A stretch of 64,000 bases of DNA from Neomegalonema sp. (GTDB lineage: Bacteria; Pseudomonadota; Alphaproteobacteria; Rhodobacterales; Rhodobacteraceae), in contig JALEGB010000044.1 of the NCBI GenBank assembly GCA_022760355.1, forward strand, positions 1-64,000. Reading direction: 5' to 3'. A program made the position numbers and the translations under genes. The notes under the pieces are model-generated. The model ran no database searches. It was given only the letters and a program-made list of their open reading frames with translations, and was not told the DNA's origin. Each line of letters opens with the position of its first letter. The first letter of the stretch is position 1. This document shows, piece after piece, positions 9,049-18,292 of the stretch.

Positions 9049-11457
9049 ATGAGCGATGAAATTTTGAACGCGGATCCGGCAACCTTGCCCGTACTGCCGC
9101 TGCGCGACATCGTCGTGTTCCCTCACATGATCGTGCCGCTGTTTGTAGGGCGCGAAAAGTCCGTTCGCGCTCTGGAAGCCGTGATGGAGGATGATCGCCA
9201 GATTCTCCTCGCCACACAGTTGGACGCCGGCGACGATGAGCCGACCGAGGAGGGAATCCATCCGGTTGGCGTAATTGCAAACGTCCTGCAGCTGCTTAAG
9301 CTGCCAGACGGCACCGTGAAGGTGTTGGTTGAAGGGGTTCGCCGCGCTCGCTTGCAAGGCTTCACTGAAGAAGATCGCTTCTTCGAGGCTGAAGCCGCCG
9401 CGTTGGAGGAGACCTATGGCGATCCTGCTGGTCTCGAAGCGCTGACCCGCGCCGTCGCGGCTGAGTTTGAGAAATATGTGAAGCTCAACAAGAGTGTTCC
9501 GCAAGAGGCGCTGGTTTCGGTCGGTCAGATCGAAGAAGCCTCCAAGCTGGCGGATACAATCGCCGGCCATCTCTCTGTGAAGATCGAGGAAAAGCAAAAA
9601 GTCCTCGAGATGGTCGATGTGAATGAGCGCCTTGAGCAGATCTTCGGCCTGATGAAGGGCGAGATCTCTGTTCTGCAAGTTGAGAAAAAGATCAAGCGGC
9701 GGGTCAAAAGCCAAATGGAGCGGACCCAGCGCGAGTATTATCTTAATGAGCAGATGAAAGCGATCCAGCGCGAGCTGGGCGAGGGCGATGACGGCCGTGA
9801 GGATGTCGCTGAGCTTGAGAAGAAGATCGCAGAGACCCAGCTGACGAAAGAAGCCCGGGCGAAGGCGGATGCGGAGCTGAAGAAGCTCAAGCAGATGGCG
9901 CCGATGTCAGCGGAAGCGACGGTGGTTCGCAACTATCTCGATTGGCTGCTCGGCATCCCTTGGAGTGAGAAGTCAGAGGTTAAGACGGATCTTGCTGAGG
10001 CCGAAGGCGTCCTCGACGCCGATCACTTTGGTCTGGAAAAGGTCAAAGAGCGGATCCTGGAGTTCCTCGCAGTACAGCAGCGCTCCGAGAAGATGAAGGG
10101 GCCGATCCTCTGCCTCGTCGGCCCTCCGGGCGTGGGCAAAACCTCGCTCGGCAAGTCGATTGCGAAAGCAACCGGGCGCGAGTTCATTCGGATCTCCCTG
10201 GGCGGCGTACGCGACGAGGCTGAAATCCGCGGCCACCGCCGCACCTATATCGGCTCTATGCCGGGTAAGGTCGTCCAGTCGCTTAAAAAGGCGTCGACGG
10301 TTAACCCGCTGATCCTGCTCGATGAGATCGACAAGATGGGCCATGATTTCCGCGGCGACCCGGCCTCGGCGCTGCTGGAAGTGTTGGATCCGGAGCAAAA
10401 TGGCGCGTTCAACGACCACTATCTCGAAGTGGATTACGATCTGAGCCAAGTGCTGTTCGTAACCACGGCGAACACGCTGAACATGCCGGGGCCGCTGATG
10501 GATCGGATGGAGCTGATCCGCCTGTCGGGCTACACTGAAGATGAGAAGGTCGAAATTGCGCGCCGGCACCTGCTGCCGAAGCAGCTTGAGGCGCATGGGC
10601 TGAAGCCTGAGGAGTTCGAGCTGACGGATGACGCGTTGATGGCGGCAATCCGGACCTACACGCGAGAAGCCGGTGTGCGGAACTTGGAGCGTGAGGTTGC
10701 CCGCCTGTGCCGGAAAGCCGTGACCAAGATCGTCAAGAAGGAGGCGACGAAAGTCGTCGTCGGGACGGATGATCTCGCGGATCTGCTCGGCGTGTCAAAG
10801 TTCAAGTTCGGCCTGGCGGAAGAGCGGGACGAGATCGGCGCGACGACCGGCTTGGCTTGGACTGAGGTCGGCGGCGACCTGTTGTCGATCGAGGCTGTAA
10901 AGCTGCCGGGCAAAGGCCGCATGAAAACCACCGGTAAGCTCGGCGACGTGATGAAAGAGTCGATCGAAGCTGCGGCGTCCTATGTGCGGGCGAATGCGCC
11001 GCGCCTTGGCGTCAAGCCGCCGGTCTTCGAGACGCTTGATATTCACGTCCACGTGCCGGAAGGCGCGACGCCGAAAGATGGTCCATCGGCCGGCGTAGCG
11101 ATGGTCACGTCGATTGTCTCAGTGCTGACAGAGATCCCGGTGCGCCGCGATGTGGCGATGACCGGCGAGGTCACATTGCGCGGCAATGTGCTGCCGATCG
11201 GCGGGCTGAAGGAAAAACTGTTGGCGGCGCTGCGCGGCGGCATCAAGCGGGTCTTGATCCCGAAGGAGAATGCGAAGGATCTGCGGGAGATCCCGGACAA
11301 TGTGAAAGAGGGGCTCGAAATTATTCCTGTCTCGACCGTGTCCGAGGTTCTGACGGTCGCTTTGGCCGGCACGCTGAAGCCAGTTGAGTGGGATCCAAAT
11401 GCGGAGCCGGTTGTGCCGACGCCTCAAGACGACGCAGGCGCATCGATCCGGCATTGA
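9049..11457 (+). CDS. lon: ATP-dependent protease Lon
   Basis: An 802-residue cytoplasmic protease that combines a substrate-binding domain ([26 protein letters not shown] at the N-terminus), an AAA+ domain with Walker [10 protein letters not shown] and Walker [12 protein letters not shown], and a C-terminal serine-lysine protease domain with the catalytic serine in [11 protein letters not shown] and the lysine in [10 protein letters not shown]. It degrades misfolded and regulatory proteins. I chose ATG 9049 (MSDEIL) because GGAG sits 6 nt before it; ATG 9037 is possible. CTTGAAG at 8870-8876 resembles a heat-shock sigma -35 box, but I see no clear -10. It is the last gene of the quality-control block. 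Confidence 0.97.
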   Translation: MSDEILNADPATLPVLPLRDIVVFPHMIVPLFVGREKSVRALEAVMEDDRQILLATQLDAGDDEPTEEGIHPVGVIANVLQLLKLPDGTVKVLVEGVRRARLQGFTEEDRFFEAEAAALEETYGDPAGLEALTRAVAAEFEKYVKLNKSVPQEALVSVGQIEEASKLADTIAGHLSVKIEEKQKVLEMVDVNERLEQIFGLMKGEISVLQVEKKIKRRVKSQMERTQREYYLNEQMKAIQRELGEGDDGREDVAELEKKIAETQLTKEARAKADAELKKLKQMAPMSAEATVVRNYLDWLLGIPWSEKSEVKTDLAEAEGVLDADHFGLEKVKERILEFLAVQQRSEKMKGPILCLVGPPGVGKTSLGKSIAKATGREFIRISLGGVRDEAEIRGHRRTYIGSMPGKVVQSLKKASTVNPLILLDEIDKMGHDFRGDPASALLEVLDPEQNGAFNDHYLEVDYDLSQVLFVTTANTLNMPGPLMDRMELIRLSGYTEDEKVEIARRHLLPKQLEAHGLKPEEFELTDDALMAAIRTYTREAGVRNLEREVARLCRKAVTKIVKKEATKVVVGTDDLADLLGVSKFKFGLAEERDEIGATTGLAWTEVGGDLLSIEAVKLPGKGRMKTTGKLGDVMKESIEAAASYVRANAPRLGVKPPVFETLDIHVHVPEGATPKDGPSAGVAMVTSIVSVLTEIPVRRDVAMTGEVTLRGNVLPIGGLKEKLLAALRGGIKRVLIPKENAKDLREIPDNVKEGLEIIPVSTVSEVLTVALAGTLKPVEWDPNAEPVVPTPQDDAGASIRH

Positions 11458-11481
11458 GCCTCTTAGATATCGGCTGATGAG

Positions 11482-11511
11482 ACGCCTCGAGTTCACGCTC
11501 GGGGCGTTTTT
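11482..11511 (+). terminator. Rho-independent terminator of lon
   Basis: A 10-bp stem (ACGCCTCGAG 11482-11491, CTCGGGGCGT 11498-11507, one G-T pair) with a 6-nt loop and a run of five T ending at 11511, 25 nt past the lon stop. Confidence 0.88.
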
Positions 11512-11848
11512 ATGTGCGGAACATAGCGGCGATCGGCCATCGGACGGCGCAGCCCTGGCGCACCCCCTATGACGCGCACGGATGGGGCGCTGGTTGGGTT
11601 GGCGTCCGCAATCGTTTGATCTGAATTGCAAGTTTATCTGACTTTTCAGATGTCTGCGCGGGTTGGCGCGACGCGCCGTCGATGTGTCGCGGCGATTGCC
11701 GCCCTTGTGGGGCGCTGGCTGCGCGTGTAGTTCTGCGCGTGTGAATGGTCGGTGCGCCCCCCCGACCAAATGGATGCTGGTTGACCCGTTGAACGGGCGA
11801 CAAGGCGCTTGCGTTCCGGGCGCGTCTATATTAACTGGAGCGCTCGAT

Positions 11849-11924
11849 GGGTGGTTAGCTCAGCTGGAAGAGCATCTCGTTTACACCGAGAGGGTCGGGG
11901 GTTCGAGCCCCTCACCACCCACCA
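11849..11924 (+). tRNA. tRNA-Val (anticodon TAC)
   Basis: A 76-nt cloverleaf. The acceptor is GGGTGGT paired with ACCACCC, the D stem is GCTC/GAGC, and the anticodon stem TCTCG/CGAGA encloses loop TTTACAC with anticodon TAC. The T loop is GTTCGAG, the discriminator is A, and the CCA is encoded at 11922-11924. It stands alone between lon and the aap operon. Confidence 0.97.
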
Positions 11925-12257
11925 CCGACCCTTCGCGGGATCGGTCGGACGCGGCGTATCGTCGGTCCTTTACTGCGGACAAAGCGAGCGATGGCGCTGT
12001 GCGCCTGCGAGCCGAGCGCTTGATGTCTCTTCTCCGTCACCCAATTAAACATAGAGCGCGCTCATCGACGGATGGGCGGTGTGCGGATAGCTGACTGAAT
12101 GGCGGCTGTGTGCGGTCGGTTGGCTACGCCGTTTACGCCGCACGTGGTCGGCGCGAAAGGCTCGCGCCAGCCGGTTATGCGCTATGCGCAGCGGCATATG
12201 TGTTTTGGATGGCCCGCCGCCTCGCCCCCAGCAGAGGCAGCGGAGCGGCGTCCGTGA
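11925..12257. other. Intergenic region after tRNA-Val
   Basis: 333 bp between tRNA-Val and the 3' end of aapP. CCGACC at 11925-11930 pairs with GGTCGG at 11943-11948 and may end tRNA transcription. I found no integrase, no repeated tRNA 3' end and no gene, so there is no sign of an island inserted here. Confidence 0.4.
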
Positions 12258-12998
12258 TCAGTGGCGGATGATCTGCTCCAAGAACATCTGCGTGCGATCC
12301 ATCTGCGGATTGCTGAAGAACTGTTCGGGCACATTTTCTTCTACAATCTCACCGCCATCCATGAAAACAACCCGGTCCGCGACTGAACGGGCGAAGCCCA
12401 TCTCGTGGGTCACGCAGACCATCGTCATGCCGGTTTCAGCGAGGTTGACCATCGTTTCCAGCACTTCAGAGATCATCTCCGGATCGAGCGCGGATGTCGG
12501 CTCATCGAACAGCATGATCTTCGGTTCCATGCACAATGAACGCGCAATCGCGACTCGCTGTTGCTGACCGCCCGATAATTGTCCCGGGTATTTGAGCGCC
12601 TGATCAGCAATCTTGACCCGTTCCAAATATCGCATGGCGGCTTCTTCCGCTTCTTTCTGCGGCACCTTGCGGATCCATTGCGGGGCGATTGTACAATTCT
12701 CCAGGACGGTCAAGTGCGGGAACAGGTTGAAGTGCTGAAAGCACATGCCGACTTCGGCGCGCACTTTGTCGATACTCTTAAGATCATCGCTCAGTTCGAT
12801 GCCGTCGACGATAATGTCGCCGCTTTGGTGCTCCTCCAACCGGTTGACGCAGCGGATCATTGTCGATTTGCCGGAGCCGGACGGGCCGCAGACGACGATC
12901 TTCTCGCCCACTTTAACTTCCATGTTGATGTTCTTCAGAACATGGAACTTCCCGTACCATTTATTCATGTTGCGGATAATAATCGCGAGATCAGACAT
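12258..12998 (-). CDS. aapP: General L-amino acid ABC transporter, ATP-binding protein
   Basis: A 246-residue cytoplasmic ATPase that powers amino-acid uptake by AapQM. The motifs are complete: Walker [10 protein letters not shown] near residue 38, Q-loop [13 protein letters not shown], signature LSGGQQQR, Walker [14 protein letters not shown] and the H-loop VTHEMGF. Length is usual for polar amino-acid ABC ATPases. It is the last gene of the minus-strand operon aapJ-aapQ-aapM-aapP. Its first base overlaps the last base of aapM, which suggests translational coupling. Confidence 0.95.
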   Translation of the reverse strand: MSDLAIIIRNMNKWYGKFHVLKNINMEVKVGEKIVVCGPSGSGKSTMIRCVNRLEEHQSGDIIVDGIELSDDLKSIDKVRAEVGMCFQHFNLFPHLTVLENCTIAPQWIRKVPQKEAEEAAMRYLERVKIADQALKYPGQLSGGQQQRVAIARSLCMEPKIMLFDEPTSALDPEMISEVLETMVNLAETGMTMVCVTHEMGFARSVADRVVFMDGGEIVEENVPEQFFSNPQMDRTQMFLEQIIRH

Positions 12999-14119
12999 CA
13001 GTCTTTATGCTCCCTATTCAGCTTCCGCTCAATTGACTGGCTGTAACGCGACATGCCGTAGCAGCACATGAAGAAGATCAGCGCCGAGAAAATGTAAGTT
13101 TCATAGTCGAAGCCTTTCCATTCAGTCGAGCGACTGACGGTCTGGGCCATTCTAAACACATCCAGGAGCCCGACGATGCCAACGAGCGTCGTGTCTTTGA
13201 ACAGAGCGATGAAAGTGTTGACGATTGCCGGGATCGAGACCTTCAGGGCCTGCGGCAATACGATGAGGCCCATCGTGTGATGATACTTGAACCCGAGCGA
13301 GTCGGCGGCCTCGAACTGTCCCTTGGGGATCGACGCCAAACCGCCGCGAATGGCCTCGGCAGTGTAGGCGGATTGGAACAGCGTAATCGCCACCAGCGCC
13401 CGTGCAACTTTATCCACCTCAATCTCCGACGGCAGAAACAGGGGAAGGAGGTTGGAGGCCATAAAGAGGATGGTGATCAGCGGGTTCGCGCGCCAGAACT
13501 CGATGAAGGTGATTGAGAGCCATTGGACCACGGGCAGGCTGGACCGACGTCCGAGCGCGAGAACAATGCCCAGTGGAAACGCCAGCACAATGCCGCCGAC
13601 CGCCAGGATCAGGGTGAGCATAAAGCCGCCCCACTGGCTGGTTGCAGCGACTTTCAGGCCGAACATGCCGCCATGGATCAGCCCATAGGTCAGCACCGGG
13701 AAGACAATGAGGGCGAAGCCGCCGAGATACAACCGGTATTCGCCAGGCAGAGTTTCCGACAGCAACAGATAGGCGATGACAACGAACAGAGCGAAGATAA
13801 CCAGCGGCCGCCAGATCTCCTCCGGGTTGGCGCCGTAGAAGCGGCCGAGCATCACTTGCCAAAAGCGCACACGCAGGGCGGCCCAGCAGGCGCCGTCAGG
13901 GTTCGCGTCGCAGCCGGTGCGATCTGTTCCGGTCCATGTTGCGTCCAGGATGGCCCAGTTGAGGGCGAATGGGACGATGGACCAGATCACATACACGCTC
14001 AGCAGCGTCATGACGATGCTGAAGGGCGAGTTAAAGAAATTGCGCTTCAGCCACTGAATAGCCGGCGTCGAGCTGTTCGGCGGCGGTGATGGCGGGGTGG
14101 GTACGAATACTTTCGCCAT
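12998..14119 (-). CDS. aapM: General L-amino acid ABC transporter, permease AapM
   Basis: A 373-residue inner-membrane permease, one half of the AapQM channel. An N-terminal hydrophobic region with extra helices (about residues 35-170) is followed by the HisM-type permease core with the cytoplasmic coupling motif [22 protein letters not shown] (EAA motif) and the ending [18 protein letters not shown] typical of AapM. It begins 2 nt after aapQ ends and overlaps aapP by 1 nt, so the three are one transcript. Confidence 0.93.
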   Translation of the reverse strand: MAKVFVPTPPSPPPNSSTPAIQWLKRNFFNSPFSIVMTLLSVYVIWSIVPFALNWAILDATWTGTDRTGCDANPDGACWAALRVRFWQVMLGRFYGANPEEIWRPLVIFALFVVIAYLLLSETLPGEYRLYLGGFALIVFPVLTYGLIHGGMFGLKVAATSQWGGFMLTLILAVGGIVLAFPLGIVLALGRRSSLPVVQWLSITFIEFWRANPLITILFMASNLLPLFLPSEIEVDKVARALVAITLFQSAYTAEAIRGGLASIPKGQFEAADSLGFKYHHTMGLIVLPQALKVSIPAIVNTFIALFKDTTLVGIVGLLDVFRMAQTVSRSTEWKGFDYETYIFSALIFFMCCYGMSRYSQSIERKLNREHKD

Positions 14120-14120
14120 G

Positions 14121-15311
14121 CTATCGCTCCACCAATTGTGTGCTGCGGTTGTAAATGTTGATCAGCAACGAGGTGAGCAAGCTAATTACTGTAAACACAC
14201 CCATCGTCATTGCAATAATCACGATTGCTTGGCCGGTTTGGTTCAGCGTGATACCCATGAACAGGTTCACAATGTCATCATATCCAATTGCGACGGCCAG
14301 TGATGAGTTCTTGATCAGATTCAAATACTGGCTGATCGTGGGGGGGATGATGACGCGAAGCGCTTGCGGAATCTGGATCAGCTTCATCGAAAGTGAGTGG
14401 CGGAAGCCCAAGGACATCGCCGCTTCTCGCTGACCCTTGCCCACCGAAAGAATGCCGGCGCGCACATTTTCCGCAATAAAGGCGCCCGTGTAGCACACAA
14501 GTGCAATCCATAGCGAAAACAGTGGGACTGGGACGGTAAAGCCGCCCGTAAATCGGAAGCGTGATTGCTGCGGCATGCTCACATCCGTTGCGCTTTGGAC
14601 AATTGCAAAGGACAGCAGCAGGAAGCCGATGAAGATCAGCACCGAGATCCAAAAGACCGGCAGGGGTTTTGCCGTCTCATAGAATCGTTTCTTCGCCCAG
14701 CGCCTGAAGAGGATGATTGATATGATCGCCAGGGTCAGGCCCCCCAGAATGACCAAGCGGGCCCAATTCTCCGAAACAGATATAATCGGCGTGAAGATGC
14801 CTTTGTTCGTGATGAACAGAGTGCCGAATATATCAATCGCGTTGGAGACCGATGGAAGGCTGGGTAGGATGACGACAAAGTTCCAGAAAAACACCTGCAA
14901 CAACAGTGGGACGTTTCGGAACAGCTCGACGAATATTGATGCGAAAGTTTTCACGAACCAGTTATCGGAGAGCCGAGCGACGCCAACAGCAAATCCGACA
15001 ACAGTGGCGCCTATTAAGCCCGCAATGCCGACGAGCAATGTGTTTTGTATTCCAATTACAAATACTTCCCAGTATTTACTGGTTCCAAGCTCGAAGTCCC
15101 AAAATGGATGAAAGCCGACTTTGAAGCTTGCTTCCGAGAATAGGAACCAAGTGTTCATCTCCATTCGTCGTTGCGCCATATTGTAGGACGCGTTGCTGAT
15201 TAGATACCAAATAAATAGTCCAACGCCGACGAGCGCCAGTATTTGCAGCGCAATACCAATCTTTCGGCGATCGTTATACCAGGCGCCGCCTTTGCCGCTG
15301 GCCATACACAC
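14121..15311 (-). CDS. aapQ: General L-amino acid ABC transporter, permease AapQ
   Basis: A 396-residue inner-membrane permease, partner of AapM. It has an N-terminal membrane helix (IALQILALVGVGLFIWYLI), the AapQ region SFKVGFHPFWDFELGTSKYWEVFVIGIQNT..., and the coupling motif ENVRAGILSVGKGQREAAMSLG. The long insert between early and late helices is usual for Aap/Bzt permeases. It follows aapJ after 74 bp containing a hairpin, an arrangement that often lowers permease output relative to the binding protein. Confidence 0.93.
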   Translation of the reverse strand: MCMASGKGGAWYNDRRKIGIALQILALVGVGLFIWYLISNASYNMAQRRMEMNTWFLFSEASFKVGFHPFWDFELGTSKYWEVFVIGIQNTLLVGIAGLIGATVVGFAVGVARLSDNWFVKTFASIFVELFRNVPLLLQVFFWNFVVILPSLPSVSNAIDIFGTLFITNKGIFTPIISVSENWARLVILGGLTLAIISIILFRRWAKKRFYETAKPLPVFWISVLIFIGFLLLSFAIVQSATDVSMPQQSRFRFTGGFTVPVPLFSLWIALVCYTGAFIAENVRAGILSVGKGQREAAMSLGFRHSLSMKLIQIPQALRVIIPPTISQYLNLIKNSSLAVAIGYDDIVNLFMGITLNQTGQAIVIIAMTMGVFTVISLLTSLLINIYNRSTQLVER

Positions 15312-15323
15312 CCCCAGTTGAAA

Positions 15324-15352
15324 GGGCGTGGCCAGATGTGCCGACCACGCCC
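15324..15352 (-). terminator. Hairpin between aapJ and aapQ
   Basis: An 8-bp inverted repeat (GGGCGTGG 15324-15331, CCACGCCC 15345-15352) lies in the 74-bp aapJ-aapQ gap. On the minus strand it is followed by only a short T run, so it is more likely an attenuator or mRNA-stabilising stem than a full terminator. Confidence 0.55.
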
Positions 15353-15385
15353 AGTGTTTATGATGCAGTGAAAGTCACGCGCCGA

Positions 15386-16399
15386 TTAGAATGGCGGCGC
15401 GTAGAGGATGCCGCCTTTGGTCCAAAGAGCGTTCAGCGTGCCTTCGCGCGCCAAGCCGAGCGGCACGAGGTGGCGGGTGTAGGACTCGCCGTAACTGCCG
15501 ACCTGCTTGATGATTTGCATCGCCCAATCCTTCGAAAGGCCCAGGCTTTTGCCGGTGTCGCCTTCGAGGCCGAGCATCAGACGGATCTGAAACTCCTCAG
15601 TGGTCTTCGCGATCTCATCAACGTTCTTCGAGGTAACGCCCAGCTCGTCCGCGTTGATCATCGCAAACAGCGACCAACGAACGATGTTCGCCCAAGCGTC
15701 GTCGCCTTGGCGAACGACAGGGCCGAGCGGCTCCTTGGAAATGGTTTCTGGCAGAACCATTGCGCTTTCAGGATCTTTCAGATCCGAGCGGATCGCAGCA
15801 AGCTGCGACTTGTCCGAGGTCAGAACGTCGCAAGCGCCGCTTTCGAAGCCTTCGCGGGTCTGAACCGAGGTGTCGTAGGAAACCGGCGTATAGTCCATTT
15901 TCTTGGCGCGGAAGTAAGCGGCCAAGTTACGCTCGGTCGTGGTGCCCGACTGAATGCAGATTGTCGCGCCGCTCAGCTCGAGCGCCGACTTAACGCCGAT
16001 CGCCTTCTTAACCAGGAAGCCCTGACCGTCGATGTAGTTGTAATAAGTGAAATCAACACCAAGCGAAGCGTCGCGACGCAGGGTGTGGGTGGTGTTGCGC
16101 GACAGCATGTCGATTTCGCCGGCCGAAAGCGCGGTGAAGCGCTCTTTAGCGGTCAGCGAGATGAACTCGACTTTGCTCGCGTCGCCAAATACGGCGGCGG
16201 CGACGGCGTAGCAGACGTCCGCGTCAATGCCTTGCATCTTGCCCTTATCGTCTGGCGCGGAAAAGCCAGCCAGACCGCCGTCGACGCCACAGCGCACAAC
16301 GCCGCGCTTTTTAACGTCAGCCAGCGTATCCGCGCTGGCTGCGCTGGCGAAGCCAACAGCCATTGCGACGGATAGCGCAAGAATTCCCAACTTCTTCAT
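15386..16399 (-). CDS. aapJ: General L-amino acid ABC transporter, periplasmic binding protein
   Basis: A 337-residue exported solute-binding protein. A signal peptide (MKKLGILALSVAMAVGFASAASA, cleavage near residue 23) precedes the mature start DTLADVKKRGVVRCGVDGGLAGFS, the hallmark of AapJ/BztA. The family-3 binding-protein core follows (GIDADVCYAVAAAVFGD, RDASLGVDFTYYNYIDGQGFLVKK). It delivers amino acids to AapQM. First gene of the operon; a 349-bp region separates it from a divergent LysR-type regulator and contains candidate operator sites. Confidence 0.95.
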   Translation of the reverse strand: MKKLGILALSVAMAVGFASAASADTLADVKKRGVVRCGVDGGLAGFSAPDDKGKMQGIDADVCYAVAAAVFGDASKVEFISLTAKERFTALSAGEIDMLSRNTTHTLRRDASLGVDFTYYNYIDGQGFLVKKAIGVKSALELSGATICIQSGTTTERNLAAYFRAKKMDYTPVSYDTSVQTREGFESGACDVLTSDKSQLAAIRSDLKDPESAMVLPETISKEPLGPVVRQGDDAWANIVRWSLFAMINADELGVTSKNVDEIAKTTEEFQIRLMLGLEGDTGKSLGLSKDWAMQIIKQVGSYGESYTRHLVPLGLAREGTLNALWTKGGILYAPPF

Positions 16400-16530
16400 T
16401 CGGCACGCTCCTTGTCAGTCGGTGCGCCCCGCATCGATTTCGCGGGGCTGGGTCGCGACTTATTTCGCAACCGTGAACAGAGGCTAGTTCGCCCCTATCA
16501 GCGTGCAAGCGAGGATTTCTGGCGTTTTCT

Positions 16531-16545
16531 ATTAGCGAAACTAAT
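16531..16545. promoter_or_regulatory. Candidate LysR/GcvA-type operator
   Basis: ATTAG (16531-16535), a 5-nt spacer, then CTAAT (16541-16545): a perfect inverted repeat that also fits the LysR T-N11-A rule (T16532, A16544). CTAAT is the core reported for GcvA sites. It lies in the 349-bp space between aapJ and the GcvA-like regulator gene. Inference from position and symmetry only. Confidence 0.45.
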
Positions 16546-16698
16546 GCACAAGCCATCGAAATGCGGATAATTGCAGAACTTAAGCGGTTTTTGCCTCCAG
16601 CGGCCGCACCAACGCGAATTTTATCCATATTGGGCGGTTCAAAGTCGTCGTCGCGTCAATTGGTAGGGGGTGGAGTCGTCTGGTGCGGAATATAGGAC

Positions 16699-16729
16699 AA
16701 TTCATCAGCAGCATTGCGATAATTCATCA
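16699..16729. promoter_or_regulatory. Direct repeat AATTCATCA upstream of the LysR gene
   Basis: AATTCATCA occurs at 16699-16707 and again at 16721-16729, exactly 22 bp apart (about two helical turns). A further CTAAT follows just before the regulator start. The spacing suits a protein bound on one DNA face, possibly autoregulation. Confidence 0.35.
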
Positions 16730-16748
16730 CTGCAGCTAATGTTTTTCC

Positions 16749-17663
16749 ATGTTGGATTCGTCGAACCTTGCGGACCTTTGGTTCTTTCGCGCCGCTGCGA
16801 CGCATGAGAGCTTTTCTAAAGCCGCGGCAGAGCTGCACATCACCCAGGGCGCCGTAAGCCAGAGAATTCGAAATCTCGAGGCGCGTCTGGGTGTTGTGCT
16901 GTTTGAACGCGTTGGGAGACGGGTGCTGCTGACAAACGCCGGTCGCCGTCTGCTGCGCGTTAGCGGCGAAGCGTTCGAAACGATTGATCAGGAGCTTCGT
17001 TCAATCCTGCGGGAGCAACAGAGCGGACGCTTGACCCTCAGCTGCATCCCGTCCTTCGCGATGGACTGGCTGATCCCGCGACTGGATGATTGGTATCGAG
17101 ACCCCAGCCGGCCGCGCATTCGGATTATCGCCGAGCTCAATTTGATCACGCGCGAATCGATGATCAATGATGGCGTCGATATCGCCATCCGATTTGATCC
17201 CTATGACTATCCCGACTTGGTTGTGCAGAATTTGTTGGAGGAGACGCTATGCCCGGTGTGCGCGCCGACGCATCCTCTGCCGGCGAATGAGGGCGATTTT
17301 GAGCGGTTCTTGCGGGACGCCAATCTCATCCATGACGCGCAAGCCTGGGAAGGCGCGCCCCCTTCCACCGAGTGGGAAACGTGGCTGCGCGTCGCAGGGT
17401 TCGGTCATATCTCCCACGACAGGGGCGATTTTTTCAATTTGAACCACGTGGCGACGCGCGCGGCCGTTCATGGTCAGGGCGTCGCGATCGGCCGCAGCCT
17501 GCTGGTGCGCGACCATCTCAAAAAAGGCGAGCTGGTGCAGCCAATCGACTCGTCGATCAAGAGCCGGGGCATGTACCGGCTGATTACACTGCTCAGCCCT
17601 ACCGCCAACTCGGACATCAGCCTCTTTATTCACTGGCTGACGCAAAAACTCGACGACGAATAA
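16749..17663 (+). CDS. LysR-type regulator, GcvA-like
   Basis: A 304-residue DNA-binding protein. The N-terminal helix-turn-helix reads FFRAAATHESFSKAAAELHI, then TQGAVSQRIRNLEARLGVVLFERVGRRVLLT. The effector domain starts near residue 95 (GRLTLSCIPSFAMDWLIPRLDDW) and continues with VDIAIRFDPYDYPDLVV, a pattern usual for the GcvA/AmpR branch. Divergent from aapJ, so the simplest reading is a local regulator of amino-acid uptake, but this is inference. The effector may be an amino acid. A short sequence repeated near 47.1 kb begins just after its stop. Confidence 0.85.
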   Translation: MLDSSNLADLWFFRAAATHESFSKAAAELHITQGAVSQRIRNLEARLGVVLFERVGRRVLLTNAGRRLLRVSGEAFETIDQELRSILREQQSGRLTLSCIPSFAMDWLIPRLDDWYRDPSRPRIRIIAELNLITRESMINDGVDIAIRFDPYDYPDLVVQNLLEETLCPVCAPTHPLPANEGDFERFLRDANLIHDAQAWEGAPPSTEWETWLRVAGFGHISHDRGDFFNLNHVATRAAVHGQGVAIGRSLLVRDHLKKGELVQPIDSSIKSRGMYRLITLLSPTANSDISLFIHWLTQKLDDE

Positions 17664-17670
17664 GCTGCTG

Positions 17671-17692
17671 GGGCTAGGGTGCGAACTCTTAA
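17671..17692. repeat. Copy 1 of an 18-bp dispersed repeat
   Basis: GGGCTAGGGTGCGAACTC at 17671-17688 followed by TTAA is identical over 18 bp to 47084-47101, which is followed by CTAA. Both copies sit at the 3' end of a plus-strand gene. Confidence 0.6.
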
Positions 17693-17703
17693 ATCCGACG
17701 GCG

Positions 17704-18117
17704 TCAGGCGGTGAACACCTGTTCCATGTCGGCGAAGCCCTTAACTTCGATCGGGTTGCCGCTTGGATCATAGAAGAACATCGTCCACTGTTCGCCGGGT
17801 TGTCCTTCAAAACGGACGGTCGGGGGCAGGACGAAGTCGATCCCCTCCTTCGTCAGCTTCTCGGCGAGCGCGCGCCAATCCTCCAGCTGCAGCACCACGC
17901 CAAGATGAGGCATCGGCACCATATGATCGCCGACTTTGCCGGTCGCCGAGGTTTTGAACGGTTCGCCCAGATGCAGCGAGATCTGATGGCCAAAGAAAGA
18001 GAAGTCGACCCAAGTTTCGGTGGAGCGCCCTTCCTCGCCGCCAAGGACCCGGCCGTAGAAGTCTCGCGCAGCGGCGAGATCTGAGACATTATAGGCAAGA
18101 TGGAAGGGGGTGAGCAT
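17704..18117 (-). CDS. Glyoxalase/bleomycin-resistance (VOC) family protein
   Basis: A 137-residue vicinal-oxygen-chelate fold protein, probably a metal-dependent lyase or dioxygenase. The paired beta-alpha-beta modules are visible: PFHLAYNVSDLAAARDFYGRVLGGEEG (first module, candidate metal His5), LGVVLQLEDWRALAEKLTKEGIDF (second module), and the end motif MFFYDPSGNPIEVKGF with a glutamate in the usual metal-ligand position. The substrate cannot be deduced. It is convergent with the LysR gene and divergent from argS. Cytoplasmic. Confidence 0.82.
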   Translation of the reverse strand: MLTPFHLAYNVSDLAAARDFYGRVLGGEEGRSTETWVDFSFFGHQISLHLGEPFKTSATGKVGDHMVPMPHLGVVLQLEDWRALAEKLTKEGIDFVLPPTVRFEGQPGEQWTMFFYDPSGNPIEVKGFADMEQVFTA

Positions 18118-18292
18118 GTTCTCAAAGTCCTTGTCGATATGGGCTCTCCATCATGAAGCGCGCCGCGTTGCGGCGTTCAAGAGCTGTTTGCGTGGCGGCG
18201 CGTCATTCGTTGTTGCGTTCAACAGTGGTCGACTCTGGCGCCCTGGTTCCTATATCTCGGCCGCTGAGTAGGAGTAAGGAGCCGCAACCGCT

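Noticed and set aside
11849-12257. Possible integration site at tRNA-Val
   Set aside because: No integrase, no repeated tRNA 3' end and ordinary neighbours; the following aap operon is a core-type locus.
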